A DNA stretch of 64,000 nt, taken from NCBI GenBank assembly GCA_027625915.1, contig JANTQA010000033.1, positions 7,936,001 to 8,000,000 of the forward strand, given 5' to 3'. The position numbers were made by a program, and so were the translations under genes. The stretch is from Anaeramoeba flamelloides (Eukaryota > Metamonada > Anaeramoebidae). This document shows, in pieces, positions 36,734 to 48,017 of this stretch. Under the pieces are notes generated by a model. That model ran no database searches, was not told where the DNA came from, and saw only the letters and a list, made by a program, of their open reading frames with translations. Position 1 is the first letter of the stretch. Each line of letters opens with the position of its first letter.

Positions 36734-37329
36734 AACAGCTGTAATAGAAAATAAATAATTATCAAATAAAACAAATTCATCCAATAAATCTTTATTTCTG
36801 GAAGATGAATTCTAAAAAAAAATATCGATATTTTCTGAATCATAAAAGAATTCGATTAATTAAATGAAAATATAACTTTAAATCTATTTCGGAGATTTCT
36901 ATAGAAATAGCAAGTAATTTACAAATCAAAAATATATACAAACAAAAGTTTTTCTAACTTAGAGTTAAAAATTAAAACCAAATTAAGATAAAGTGTTTGT
37001 ATCAAATTTAGAAGATAAGACCAAGAAATAAATGATTTTTATTTATTTTATTTCTTGGTCAATTTTTTGATTTTTTTATTTTGGATTTAAAAATAGTTTG
37101 TAGATAGATTATACTAGGAGATCTGATACACTCCTAGTTTATTATATTAAAAAATTAATAGATTTGGTTAAAGAAATCATTTGAATCATTCAATTTTGTA
37201 TAAACCGTAGTATCCGAAATTTTACAAATGTACTTTCACCCTTAAATGAAATTTCCATTTCCCTTTTACCCAATTTCAAAAATAAAAAAAAAATTCAATT
37301 TTTTTTAAAACACCAAATAAAACAATACT
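36734..37329. other. AT-rich spacer, nothing recognised
   Basis: No ORF, RNA or shared repeat recognised. A TTTATTTCTTGGTC / GACCAAGAAATAAA short inverted motif lies at 37018-37062. Confidence 0.4.
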
Positions 37330-39230
37330 GAAATAAAAATATCACTCAACAACCCAAAAACCAATTTTTAAAAAATATACCTTCAAATCTATTAGCAGAC
37401 ACTCTTACATTCGAAATTCGGGTACAAAAAATTACAAAATTTTTTCTGGGTTTGAAATAAAACCAAACCAAAAGAAAAATCTTGATCTAAAAAAAAAATC
37501 AATTTTTTTTTTTTATTTATTTTTATTGAGGAGGAAGTGTAGATTACACTCTAAGTGCCCTTTTACTTAAATTCCCTTTCAGAAATTTAAGCGTAAAATC
37601 ATAGATTTCACGATTATTAATTAACGAAAATAATTTTAAGCTATCATAATTTAAAATTATTTCATTAAAATTTAATTCTTTTAACTTTTTCAGAAAAATT
37701 AATCTATCTTTTTTTATAGGAAGGACATACCCATAAAAAAGTGATCAATATTTTCTATTATTTCCTTATGTTCATATTTTAAACATAAAGGACAAAATTT
37801 ATTTGAATTTTTATTTATTACATAATAATATCTATTTAAGCAGTTGGTAAATGTTCTGAATTTTAGAATTTTTGAACTTGATGGGTAACTTAAATATCTT
37901 TGATTAATAAATAATTTTTTTTGGTTTTTTAATTATTGCGAAATATTTTTGTACCTTCCAACTGGTAGAATTCACCAACTCATTATAATTATAATTATAA
38001 ATTTCTTTTTTAAGAAGGTTTAAACTCTCCGACTTCCAGTTAATTTTATTGTTTATTCTATGATTAAATTTTATTAATTTTTTCCAGATAGGGTAGAGAT
38101 AATTCTTTTTAATTTATTTTTTGAATTTGAATTTCTTTTTATTGATTGATATTACCAAATTTTCGAATTTAAATTCTGTTTTATAAATAAGAATTGGTGT
38201 GTTTCTGTTTATTTTGCAGATTTCAGTAATACATGTATTAATCCAAGAGTTTAAATAGTTTAGGGTTGCTATTTTATAATTATATATTTCTAATCCATAT
38301 GTTAATTGACTTAATATAAAAGATTTAAATAATCTTATTTTTTAAATTATTTGTTAATAAATTATTATTGAATAATTGTTTAGAACTATTATAAGTTTCT
38401 TTTTGCCTTTTTTAGGTTATAGACTAAATGTGAAATTTTTTTCCAAATAAATTCCCAAATATTTAATTTTTGATAAATCTTGAGTAATTTCTGTTTTGTC
38501 TTCATTAGGTTTTTAATCCAAATTGGACAATTACTTGATATATAGCATTTAATTTTTCATTTATTTGATTCATATTCCCTTTTATGATTAAAATTAAATC
38601 ATCTGCAAACATTTGACAATGATTTGTTAATGGTATTATTTTTAATAATAGAAAATGTGAAATAAGAGCAAATATAATCGGTGATAAGGGATCCCCTTGG
38701 AATATACCGAGTCCTTTTCCTTGATAATATTTTTACTAAAAATTTTTGAATAATTGTATTTAAAATAAACTTTTTTTATTGTTTTCCTAATTATTTTAAA
38801 ACTGATTGAGTCAAAGCATTTTGCTATATCAATCATTATAATATGAGTTTTATCATTTTTATTTTCATTATTTGTTTTTATCTGATTGTAAATATTTAAA
38901 AAGTTTAATACCGCAACACGAGTATCAAATTTTTTTCGAAAGCCAAACTGCGCTTTATGAATAAATTCCCAACAAGGCTCAATAAGTTTATATAGCATTT
39001 TAAAAAAAATCAATTTTTTTCTTAAAATATCTATTAGTCTATTAGTCTTGGACACTTCAATTCTAATTTCCAAGTAAAAATAAATAAATTGCCAGAAACT
39101 TCATTTTTGGACCACTATAATAAATAATATGAAGTACCAGATCAAACAGCTAAGAACCAAAATAATTATTCGCACACTTAACACAAGATAATCATTTGTT
39201 CATTCTTCAGGGATTATAAACCTTAACTAT
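37330..39230 (-). mobile_element. Foldback element A3, split by a LINE
   Basis: Left piece (about 37345-37440) has the A core CAACAACCCAAAAACCAATT and part of an arm (CACTCTTACATTCGAAATTCG). Right piece (39077-39226) continues the arm (AAATAAATAAATTGCC, ACCACTATAATAAA, CAGCTAAGAACCAAAA, TTCAGGGATTATAAACC) up to TTAA at 39227. The two pieces line up in order with A2 (47800-48013), with the LINE in between. The far left arm is missing or too diverged to see. Confidence 0.6.
37500..39076 (-). mobile_element. 5'-truncated LINE (non-LTR retrotransposon)
   Basis: Minus strand, about 1.58 kb with its 3' tail at 37500. It encodes reverse-transcriptase palm motifs: AQFGFRKKFDTRVAVLNFLN, then IIMIDIAKCFDSISFKIIRK (38890-38790), then FQGDPLSPIIFALIS (about 38695-38650) and MFADDLILIIKGN (about 38610-38570, the catalytic F/YxDD motif). 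A C-terminal Cys/His cluster FCPLCLKYEHKEI lies near 37790. The coding part is broken by several frame changes and stops, so it is dead. The 5' end (everything before the palm domain) is lost, as is usual for LINE copies. The clade cannot be named from this. Confidence 0.85.
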
Positions 39231-39611
39231 CACCATCTTCTCTAGAAAATGGACAATGTCAAACTATTTAATAAATAAAAACACAACTTTATTTCTTTCG
39301 TTCACTTAACTATATTAGAAAATTGTTCGAACAAAATTAAAAAAAAAAAAAAAAAACAAATTAGTAAAAAATTAAACCAAAAATGTGATTGTTAATATTG
39401 GACTTGTAATTTTTATATATATTTTTTAATTTTAATTTTCATTACTTTATCTAAAATAATTTAATTTTTAATTGTACTAAAGAATAAAATTGATTAGAAT
39501 TAATGGTAAACAGATTAAAAATATCTGGAATCACTTAACCCCATCTCTTTTATTGATTATATTATGGTATGGTTCTTTATTTTGGTTTTTATTTTCTGTT
39601 TGACACATTAA

Positions 39612-40346
39612 TTAATTTTCTTTTTCTTTATCTTCTTCTTTTTCTTCTTCTTCTTCTTCTTTTTTTTTTTCATCAATAATTTCATTAAGTTCATCAATTT
39701 CATCGATTTCTTCTTTCTTTTTTGGTTGGGTGTCTTTGTGTATTTTTAAAGCAATTGCATCCATTTCTTTTCTTCCAAGAGAGGTTACTTTTCTTGTTCC
39801 TTTTTTAGTTTTCTTGACAATTCCAATTTTTTCGAATTGATGTAGAATGGATCTTGGGATCTTTCCGCTTCCTTTGTTGTAGTGTGATGGTTTGACTCTA
39901 ATTTTGTTTTTTTTTGAGTAAATTTTTTTGAAGCCACCAACACCAGTAAATGGTCGAATGTAGAGTCTTCTAAGAATAGAAGCTGCTCTAATGTAATACC
40001 TAAGCAATATTTAGATCCATTAAATAAAATTTTATTTGTGATGAATTCATTAAGAGGTATGATGAAAAGATTTTACAAAATTTTGAAAAAGGAAAAACAT
40101 CAAAAAACAATTTTATTTTGTTTTTTGTTTTTTGTTTTATAAGAAAGTGATGAGAAATAAATACCAATCGCGATCGTATGGAGAAAGTTCTTTTGTGAAA
40201 CCAGTTTTTACAATGTCAACCCAACTTGGTTCTTTAAATTTGTCACCTCTTTTTAAGTGTTCAGCATAAGCTTTAATGAATTTTGGTGACTCTACGTCTT
40301 TAACAGATACACCACCATACATATAAATTCTTGTTAAGTATTCCAT
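39612..40346 (-). CDS. RPS19: 40S ribosomal protein eS19
   Basis: Two exons, 40346-40165 and 39999-39612, 189 residues. A 165-bp intron (GTATTT...TTAG) splits the Trp codon of DRDWYYIRAAS. Conserved blocks: [114 protein letters not shown]. eS19 sits in the head of the small ribosomal subunit and is needed for pre-18S rRNA processing. The core (about 150 residues) is normal, but a C-terminal Glu/Lys tail of about 40 residues ([14 protein letters not shown]...) is added; human eS19 is 145 residues. The start ATG follows a T-run on the plus strand and matches the family's usual N terminus. Confidence 0.95.
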
Positions 40347-40851
40347 TGTTTTTTTTTTTTTTTTTAAACAAATAGCAAGTTGCTTTTTTCTTTTTTGTTG
40401 TTTTTGTTTTTGTTTTTGTTTTTGTTTTAATTATTCGAATAAAAGTTATAGATAAGAACAGTTGAGGGAAAATTCAGCGAAAGGAATAAAGGTTTTATAA
40501 AAACTTACTTTAAAAAAATATGAGAGATAAAATGAAAAAAAATGATTCAAGCTAAAATGTATGATTTCCAAAAATACAATTTTTCAAATACTATCTGATG
40601 GTCTATGGATTTTTTCTGATTGATGATATCTGTTGAGAGAAAAATGTTGGGCACAGTAAAATGGTTGGATAGGATTATTAATTGGGAACATTACTGAAAT
40701 TGAAAATCCAAATCCTATTGATAACAAGGTGACTTTTATATAAATCCAGGTTTAAAGGTGTTACAAGTTCATTAATCTGTGGTTTATGTAGAATACTCAT
40801 TTGAATGGTTGATAACTAAAGTAGATCATGCTATTACAACAAAAATCCAAG
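40347..40851. other. 5' flank of eS19, nothing recognised
   Basis: Tandem TTTTTG repeats at 40395-40430 lie just upstream of the eS19 start (A/C-rich on its sense strand). No other feature seen. Confidence 0.4.
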
Positions 40852-40852
40852 T

Positions 40853-41343
40853 ATAGTAGGGAAAAAAATACCGGACATGAAAAAAATCCCGGACAAGATT
40901 TTTAATTGTGAGTATTAGTAAAATTTTTGTCTAATTTCAATGAAATCCTTATTATAAATAACCAATTTTTTTATGAGATTAGTAATAAACCTACCTAAAG
41001 TCCATCAAAGTAAGGTGTCTCTAGAATACTCGAGTAATTGTTTGATAGCCAAATGTTGATCAACTTATTTTGAAAAACAATCGAGTTTTATTGAGGTTTA
41101 CTAGAGTTTGGAAAATGATAATTTTTCTTCTTGTTTTTTGATTGATTGAATGGTGTTTTGAACAAGTGTGATTTCATCAATCATCATTCTAATAAGTGGG
41201 GGAGTTATAATTGAAAAAGTTCGATTCTTAAAAAAAGGAATTTGATTGTAAATAAATGAAATTACACAATAATTTTACTAATATTCACAATTAAAAATCT
41301 TGTCCGGGATTTTTTTCATGTCCGGTATTTTTTTCACTGCTCT
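40853..41343. mobile_element. TIR element K with ~65-bp inverted repeats
   Basis: The left end GGAAAAAAATACCGGACATG, continuing through ATCCCGGACAAGATTTTTAA to TATTAGTAAAAT (about 40858-40925), is repeated as reverse complement at 41275-41337. Arms are nearly identical, which implies recent mobility. The outermost bases (TAGTAGGGA left, GCAGTGA right) and TA on each side fit a Tc1/mariner-type MITE. About 350 bp of unique interior has no ORF. Confidence 0.8.
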
Positions 41344-41731
41344 AATAGTAAAGTTTACTATGAATTCTGAAAATGGTAATTTTTAAACTTGATTTAGATT
41401 ATAAGAGATAAGGTTTTAAAAAAGTAGAATTTCTGTGTGTCGTTATATTAATAACTTAGGACAATTAAATTGTCTTTGTTAGTTTGATTGAAAATAATAT
41501 ACTGAATTAATCTTTAAAGTTAATTAGTTTCTTTTTTTATTTGATTTTGTTTTTCATTTTCTATGTTGGTTTCAAATTAAAAATAGCATTTTTAACTTTT
41601 TTTTTCTTATTATCCAGTTTTTTAAACAAGAGTAAAACCTTAAAAAAGAATTGAATATATGAAAGCAGTACCAAAATAAAGTCACTACCAAGAGTATGTG
41701 ATTTGAAAAATTTTTATAATTATGTTCTTTA

Positions 41732-42215
41732 GAGTGATCAAAATAATGCGTGCATAAAAAGATTATAATCCATGTTACAAAATATTATCAGTGCTTTTTT
41801 TTCTTCTTGTACAATGGCCACATCAAATCTACTACTAAATAGTATACCTCAGTTCAAATCAATTTTGAAAGTAAAGGTCTGGTTATTTTCAGTAAATTAT
41901 AAATTATTAATGCAATTTAGTTGAAAATTTTTTGTAATTTTCTCAATTTTTTTGAAATTTTTTTGTTTTTCTGATGATAAAAATTTTCTTCAAAATTTAC
42001 TCTATTTTCCAAGATAAATTTTGCAATTTGATCCTTCATTTTTAGAAGTTTTTTTAAAATAATAGAACTTTAAGAAACCAATATCATATTAATTTAATAT
42101 TTATTGTTAGTTTCTTTGATTGGTTAATGTCTAGGTCTTCTATAACAAAAAAACAGGCTTTTTATTTTGAAACAAAGGATTTAATTTTTATGCACGCTTT
42201 ATTTTGACTACAGTG
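41732..42215 (+). mobile_element. TIR element C1 (Tc1/mariner-like MITE)
   Basis: Left end GATCAAAATAATGCGTGCAT (AAAAA) and right end TTTTTATGCACGCTTTATTT (TGACTACAGT) are inverted copies. The whole 480 bp is similar in the same orientation to 58528-59010, including TTTTTTTCTTCTTGT, CTACTAAATAGTATACCT, ATAGAACTTTAAGAAACC and GGTCTTCTATAACA. No ORF. Confidence 0.8.
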
Positions 42216-43061
42216 TCTCTTGAGAGACAAAAGAACTGTTAAATCCAAAAATTTACCATTTATAATATTCAAGCTATAGTAGCAAAATAAAAGCAAACAA
42301 TGTACATTTTTTTATCATTTTTTTTTCAATCACCTTTTTCAAAAAACACTTGAACAAAAGGCAAATCATTTCTATATTAAGACAAACGGGGGAAAGAAAA
42401 GTATATTTATTTGTCTTATATTTTTTTCCAACACTATGAAACTCGAAATGAAATCCAAATTTCTTCTAAAAAATAATGATTTAATCAAATATATTTATAT
42501 TTAAAAAACATAGTATTTTATTCTAAAAAAAACTTAAAATATTCGATCAAAATAATTCCCAAATAAATCAAAAATTCACTATTTTTTTGGGAGAATGGGT
42601 AAATGATAAATTAAATAATATTACAATAAAAAACGCTATACCACCTTTTATATGAATTATTTTATTCACATTTCAGTTTTTAATAGAATATGATTAAAGT
42701 ACAGCTATTTTAAAAAACGTGTGGTATAAGGGTATTTAAAAATATTAATCAAACTGTTTGACTTTCTCTTTTAAGAAATCTGAGCAACACTTTTTAAAAC
42801 TTTTGCAACTAACTATTTGAAAATGGTTGTAGCAAAAACTATTCTTCATATAGCAAAAAAGAAAGAAAGAAAGAAAGAAAAAGACTTTATTGAAGATAAA
42901 AAAATAAAAAAAAAAAAAAAAAAAACAAAAAAAAAAAAAAAAAAGTCAGAATAAAATATTTAAATGTTCCTATTGAAATTTTTCATATTCATATTCATGT
43001 TCATATGCATTTGCATGCACATTAGCATCATAATTTAAGTGATCATTCTGTTCTAATAAAC
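42216..43061. other. 3' flank of LST8, nothing recognised
   Basis: AT-rich with a GAAA repeat (42858-42882) and long A-runs (42910-42943). The LST8 3' UTR should lie at its right edge. Confidence 0.4.
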
Positions 43062-44582
43062 TTAATAATCACAAAGCGCCACTGAAGTAAGAGCCTTGTG
43101 ATGGCCAGAATAATGGATAACTGTTTCGCCTTTTTGTAGATCCCACAATCTTGCGACGTGGTCGCTAGAAACTGAGATGAGATAATTTGAATCATGTGAA
43201 AACACACAGCTCCATACCCATCTGGTGTGCCCCGTGAGTGTTTGGTTTAAGGAAAATTGGTCGTCGATATTCCAAATTTTTATTGTCTTGTCTGCTGATG
43301 TTGTGGCAATTAATTTTGAATTGGGGCTGATCAAGCATTTTAATATATATGTTTCGTGTGCGTTTATTGTTGCCTTTAATTTAAACCTTGATTTTTCTCT
43401 TGAGACCATACTTTGTTTGTTTGTGCCTTGTTGGTCATTTTCTTGTTTGTTTTCAGTTTCAATCTCAATTTCTTTGTCCTTTTCCTTTTCCTTTTCCTTT
43501 TCATTTTTTTTATTAATATTGGTTTCATTCGTTTGGCTTTGTTGTTGCTGTTGTTGTTGGTTTTGTGTTTGTTTTTTTTCATTCAAATCATCACCTTCTT
43601 CATCAACTCCCCAAATAAAGCATTTCCCAGAATTGTTTACTGCAACAAGGGTGGAGCCATCTTTTGAAAGAGACAACGATCGAATTGGAACCTTCCCATC
43701 AGGTACAAGTGTTTCAACCTTTTGCTCTTTCCCAATATCCCACATAATGATGTTTCCGTTTTGGTCCCCAGAAATCAATTCGCTTTGGTTTGGATGCAAT
43801 TGTGCGGTGTTAACACCAGAAGAGTTTGTGAGGATCCTTGTTGTTCCTTTCCCTCTCAAGTCCCAGATTTTGACTGTTTTGTCCTCCGAGGAAGTAAACA
43901 TCCACCTCATGTCGTTTTGGAAGCCCATAGCAGTAACATTATTCGAGTGGCCATTGAAAGAGGTAACAGGGGTGGAATCATTACCATTAATGTCGTACAG
44001 TTTTACATGTGGATTTCCACCAACAGACAAATATTGTTTTGTTGGTGTGATACACATTACATTAACTTGCTGAAAAAAGGGTCATTAATTTTGTTTGTGG
44101 TTAAAGACAAAAGGAATAAGTTTTTGTTTTTTTTTTTGTAAAAAAAGAATAAAAAATTGATGGTTTTAAAAATTAATGTCTTTTCTTCAATTATTATTTT
44201 GAAGCTTGTTGAATTTCGATTCACCATTTTTGAGTATCAAATCAGAAAAAAAGATTTTAGTTTATTTTTTTCTTTTTGTTTGTTTATTGAATTATTTACA
44301 CAACCGAATTGTAAAGTTATTTTAAGAAGTGTGACAAAAAGATTTTGGGAGAAACATTGGAAATGTTTCTACTGGAAGTTTGTCAACTCTTTGGTAGATA
44401 ATTTTCAAAAGTTGTTTGTTACACTTTATGTTGAAAAGCCTGAGAAAACAAAGAGATCTAAAAAAAAGAAAAGAATTTACAGAGTCAGGATATTGAATGG
44501 TTCTTCGGCATAAACATGTTGAAGATTCCCAAAATTTAATTGTGTGATCATAGCCACCAGTACAAAGTATTACACGGTTCAT
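43062..44582 (-). CDS. LST8: LST8 / mLST8 (TOR complex WD40 subunit)
   Basis: Two exons, 44582-44481 and 44069-43062, 369 residues. The 411-bp intron (GTAAAT...TCAG) joins in frame as IQYPDSQVNVMCITP, exactly where mammalian LST8 reads VQHQDSQVNALEVTP. LST8 is a seven-bladed propeller that binds and steadies the TOR kinase domain in both TOR complexes. Family signatures: ILCTGGYDHTIKFWE at the start, GHSNNVTAMGFQNDMRWMFT, EDKTVKIWDLR, LHPNQSELISGDQNGNIIMW, NNSGKCFIWG, IATTSADKTIKIW, RWVWSCVFSHDSNYLISVSS and GHHKALTSVAL at the end. Between the fifth and sixth blades is a ~65-residue Gln/Lys/Glu insert not present in the short animal and yeast proteins (about 305-325 residues). Confidence 0.95.
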
Positions 44583-45483
44583 TTGTTTCGGATTTGTTTT
44601 GTATCAACTTTAATGAATATAAAATTATAAGATAAATTTTAATTTAAAAAAACGAAAAAAATGAGTTTCCTTTTTGAGTGTGTGCAATAATTCCCAATTA
44701 AACATAATCAAAAATGACAAATTGTAAAACAACCATTCCAAAAACCTTTGTTGTTTTGAATTTCGAACTCAAATGTCTCCTCATGTTATTTCATAGTTAA
44801 TCTCAATTCGAATTTTTCGGTATTACTTTTTAACAATTTATTCTTTTGTTTTTTTTTGTGTTTTGCAGTTAAACTTTCGATCTAAGTTAATTTTCCAGTT
44901 TATTCTAAAATTTCGAAAACTAGATCTGTTTAATGAGTTCTTTGGTTCTGTCTCTGCTTTTTTTGTTTTTGTCTTCTTGGGAGCAATATAAAACACAATG
45001 TGAATATTCCCAAAACAAACAAAAAGCCGAACAGTAATTAGTATCACTTGCTGAATCACAAACAAGCGATCCTTTTTTAGACACTTTAAATTTAAATTCC
45101 AGTGTAATTGATAACGATATGTTTTTTTGTTTGAAAATAAAAAAAAGAAAGAAAAAAAAAAAAAAGGAAAACATTTAAAGGTCTTTTACAACCCTTAATG
45201 AACATTAAAAAAGAAAAAAAAAATTGAATTTTCTTTGTGTATTTTTAATCGATATAACAAAACCATAACTTGTGTATTTTGTTGTCTAAAATTGAATTGA
45301 TTGATATGATCCATTTTTTTACTTTTTTATTTGTTGGAAAATAAAAAAAGAAAAAAGAACAAAAAACTTTTTTTTTTTTTGGTAAAGAAGAAAAAAAAAG
45401 ATTTCAAAAAGTCAACAAAAGTAATAAATAAATCAGTCGGAAAAAGAAAAATCATGAATTTAATTCAATTGCACTTGATTCAA
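44583..45483. other. Intergenic between LST8 and the B-box gene, nothing recognised
   Basis: AT-rich. Small minus-strand ORFs at 44838-45174 are low-complexity and overlap each other in different frames; none has a recognisable motif. Confidence 0.4.
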
Positions 45484-45888
45484 TTAGTCCATTTTTAAAC
45501 AGATCACTTGATAAAGTTTCATTATTAGATCCTTTTCTTCAAAGGAATTTTTTTCTAAAAGTTTTGTGATTGCCAAAATTTTGGATTCTTTTTTGATATT
45601 AAAAGTCTCTGAAGTTTCTTGTTTAAGAGATTCTATAAGTTTGTTGAGTTTTTCTACTTGTATTTCTGGTAAATTTTGGGACAATTGTTCAATGGCATCA
45701 GGTATCGTACGTACAAGATGATCGCGGTGTGTGGAGTTTCCACATAATGAACAATGAACAACTTTACAATCAAAGCAATAGTATCGTACTTTTTCATATT
45801 CGTGAACTGGGCAATAGTTGTGGAAGTCCTTTGCTTTTTTCCCACTAATTTTTTTTGATGGTGTATAGACTGGTATAAGTTTCGACAT
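45484..45888 (-). CDS. Small B-box zinc-finger protein
   Basis: Single frame, 134 residues, ATG 45888. The zinc ligands are C26-x2-H29-x8-C38-x2-C41-x4-C46-x2-C49-x4-H54-x2-H57, a full set for a B-box type 2 domain (CPVHEYEKVRYYCFDCK, HCSLCGNSTHRDHLV). Residues 63-134 form a charged, probably helical segment of the coiled-coil type that follows B-boxes in TRIM proteins. No RING precedes it and no substrate-recognition domain follows, so it is either a minimal B-box adaptor or a truncated TRIM-like protein. Partners unknown. Continuing exons downstream were looked for and not found. Confidence 0.75.
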   Translation of the reverse strand: MSKLIPVYTPSKKISGKKAKDFHNYCPVHEYEKVRYYCFDCKVVHCSLCGNSTHRDHLVRTIPDAIEQLSQNLPEIQVEKLNKLIESLKQETSETFNIKKESKILAITKLLEKNSFEEKDLIMKLYQVICLKMD

Positions 45889-46083
45889 TGTTTAAAATAT
45901 TGAAAAATTCAACAAGAAAAAGTGAAATTAATAAAAAATGAAAAGCGAAAATACTTTTATCTGATTTGAGAGAACTCATGTTATTTTCAATTATCGAATT
46001 CTTTTCGTTTGACTTATGAATGACCATAAATAGTTCAAAAAAATCAGAAATTATTCTGTGTGATTGTCTTTAAAATAGCTTAA

Positions 46084-47453
46084 GGGAGTAGCTACACCAT
46101 AAGACATGATAAAAATTTGAGAGAGATGAGATAAGAACATTTTATTTTAGTGGCGTGTGATCGTAGATTCTCTAAAAAATTTTTTTTAAAAAATTATTTG
46201 ATATTTTTTTTTTAGGCATGTTGAACAATTAAAAAATTGAGATTATATTGATAAAATAGTTTTTTTTTTTATTATTTTTTTATTAAAATAAACTTAATTC
46301 GATTAATTTGGACACAGTTTAAACAGTTGGAAAAATAACAATAACATGATTTATATCCAATTGGAAATTAATTTTAATTCAACAAACTATTTCATTTTTT
46401 GTGTTTTTTGTTTTTGTTTTCATTTTCAATTTTTCAGTTACTTAATTGGTTTAGTTAGATCTGAAAATTTTTTATAGATGGTTGATAGATGGTTACAGTT
46501 GAGTTTCAAAAATTGAAAAATCCACATACAACCGGTACATGGTATCTTATAATTTGATCGATCAACCATTGTTGGTGTAATTTTAACAAATCTACCAATA
46601 TATTTTTTGTTCAAACTCTTTCATTTCAGCTCGTTTCATTTTTTTTGGACAACACTTGTTTTAATGTTTTGTTTTATATTGTTTTCTTATATTGGGATGA
46701 AAATGATTACTTTAAAAAACCATTAATACTATGTTACTTAAATCTGGTTTTATATTAGGTTTGGGATAATATAGTAAATTGAGTTTTTGTTTCCCTATTT
46801 TTGATTTTCTGATGTGTCTAAATTTTTGGAATGAGATTTAGTTTTTTTTTGGGAGAAGATAATTTCAGATTCTTTGAATAAAAATTTTGGCTCTTTTTTG
46901 GTTTAAACTTTGATAACATATAATCATATTCACTTCTCATATTCCACCAAACCCAACGATTTAAAATCCTAACAAGTAATAATTTGACTTAATTATTCTA
47001 ATTTTGGAATCTTCTAGCTATTTTAGTACCATTTATGTTTCCTTTTATATTCTCTCAATTGTAATATTGTTGTTCTTTTTAAACAAAATCCATTAATCCT
47101 AAATGCCACTAATATTAAAATATTTCTAATTGCTTTATGTTGTCAGGATTAAAAAAATCTCAAAAATGATGAAAAAATAAAAAATGAAAAAATTAAATGC
47201 CACAATAGAATGTTGAGAGAAGGATAAAAGATAAGTTATTCAACATTCAAAACACTATTTTAAGCAATTCAACTCAACATTCTATTGTGTCAATTTCTTT
47301 GAGACTTTGAAAAAAAAATTTAAAAAATCTAATGAATGAAGTACTTTAAATCATAAAAATCAATGAGGTACAACCAGAGTAAAAAATGTTATTTTCTGAT
47401 CCTCTTCAGAATTACAAAAAAGTGAAAAATTTTTCTTTACCGTGGCTACTCCC
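46084..47453. mobile_element. TTAA-flanked element L, with a B element nested inside
   Basis: Left end GGGAGTAGCTACACC (46084) is mirrored at the right end (GTGGCTACTCCC, ending 47453). TTAA flanks both sides (46080-46083 and 47454-47457). The interior holds a B element (46312-46832) and a short stem (CACAATAGAATGTTGAG at ~47200 against CTCAACATTCTATTGTG at ~47275). No transposase ORF. TTAA flanks fit the piggyBac type. Confidence 0.65.
46312..46832 (+). mobile_element. Family B element, copy B4, nested in element L
   Basis: Begins AATTTGGACACAGTTTAAAC, ends GATGTGTCTAAATTTTTGGA; interior blocks TTCAGTTACTTAATTGG and TTTGATCGATCAACCATTG match B1 and B3. No ORF. Confidence 0.75.
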
Positions 47454-47457
47454 TTAA

Positions 47458-48013
47458 GGATTACAATCCCTGAAATTTCAAAAAAGATTATCTTGGATAG
47501 GGTGTATTGAGTACTAGATTTGGTTCTTAGCTGTTCGATTTCGTTTTTGGTCTGGGTTTTAATATTGGTTCAAAACGGGAATTTTTGACAATTTATTTTT
47601 ACTTTTTCCAAAATCCGAATTGAAGAGTTTAAGTTTAATAGATTGATTGATATTTAATAATAACTTTTGAATTTTGGGTTGTAGAAAAGAATCTTGGTTT
47701 ACTTTTATGTCAATTAATCAAATGAAAAAATAACATTTTTTAAAAGCTCCCAATAAAATCAAACTTAATTAAAAATTTCAATCAACAACCCACAAACCAC
47801 ATTTTTTTATAACTTAAGTTCCAGCCAATTAATCTTAAACTCTTCAATTTGGATTTCGGAAAAAAAAAAAAAAAATAAATTATCAACAATTGACATTTTG
47901 AACCACTATTAAAATCCATACCAAGTTCAAGATCGATCAGCTAAGAACCAAATTAACAAGTGGTAACAAATGAAACAAGATAATCTTTTTTCAAATTTCA
48001 GGGATTGTAAACC
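47458..48013 (-). mobile_element. Foldback element A2, sharing a TTAA with element L
   Basis: Same ~200-bp arms as A1 (GGATTACAATCCCTGAAATT at left, AATTTCAGGGATTGTAAACC at right), TTAA on each side (47454-47457, 48014-48017). The unique core (TTTTGAATTTTGGGTTGTAG ... AAAGCTCCCAATAAAATC) is the reverse complement of the A1 core. The left TTAA is at the same time the right TTAA of element L. Confidence 0.85.
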
Positions 48014-48017
48014 TTAA

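Noticed and set aside
43225-44073. Plus-strand 282-codon ORF opposite LST8
   Set aside because: Complement of the LST8 coding exon; no family features.
44157-44513. Plus-strand 118-codon ORF
   Set aside because: Falls across LST8 intron 1 and the end of exon 1 on the other strand.
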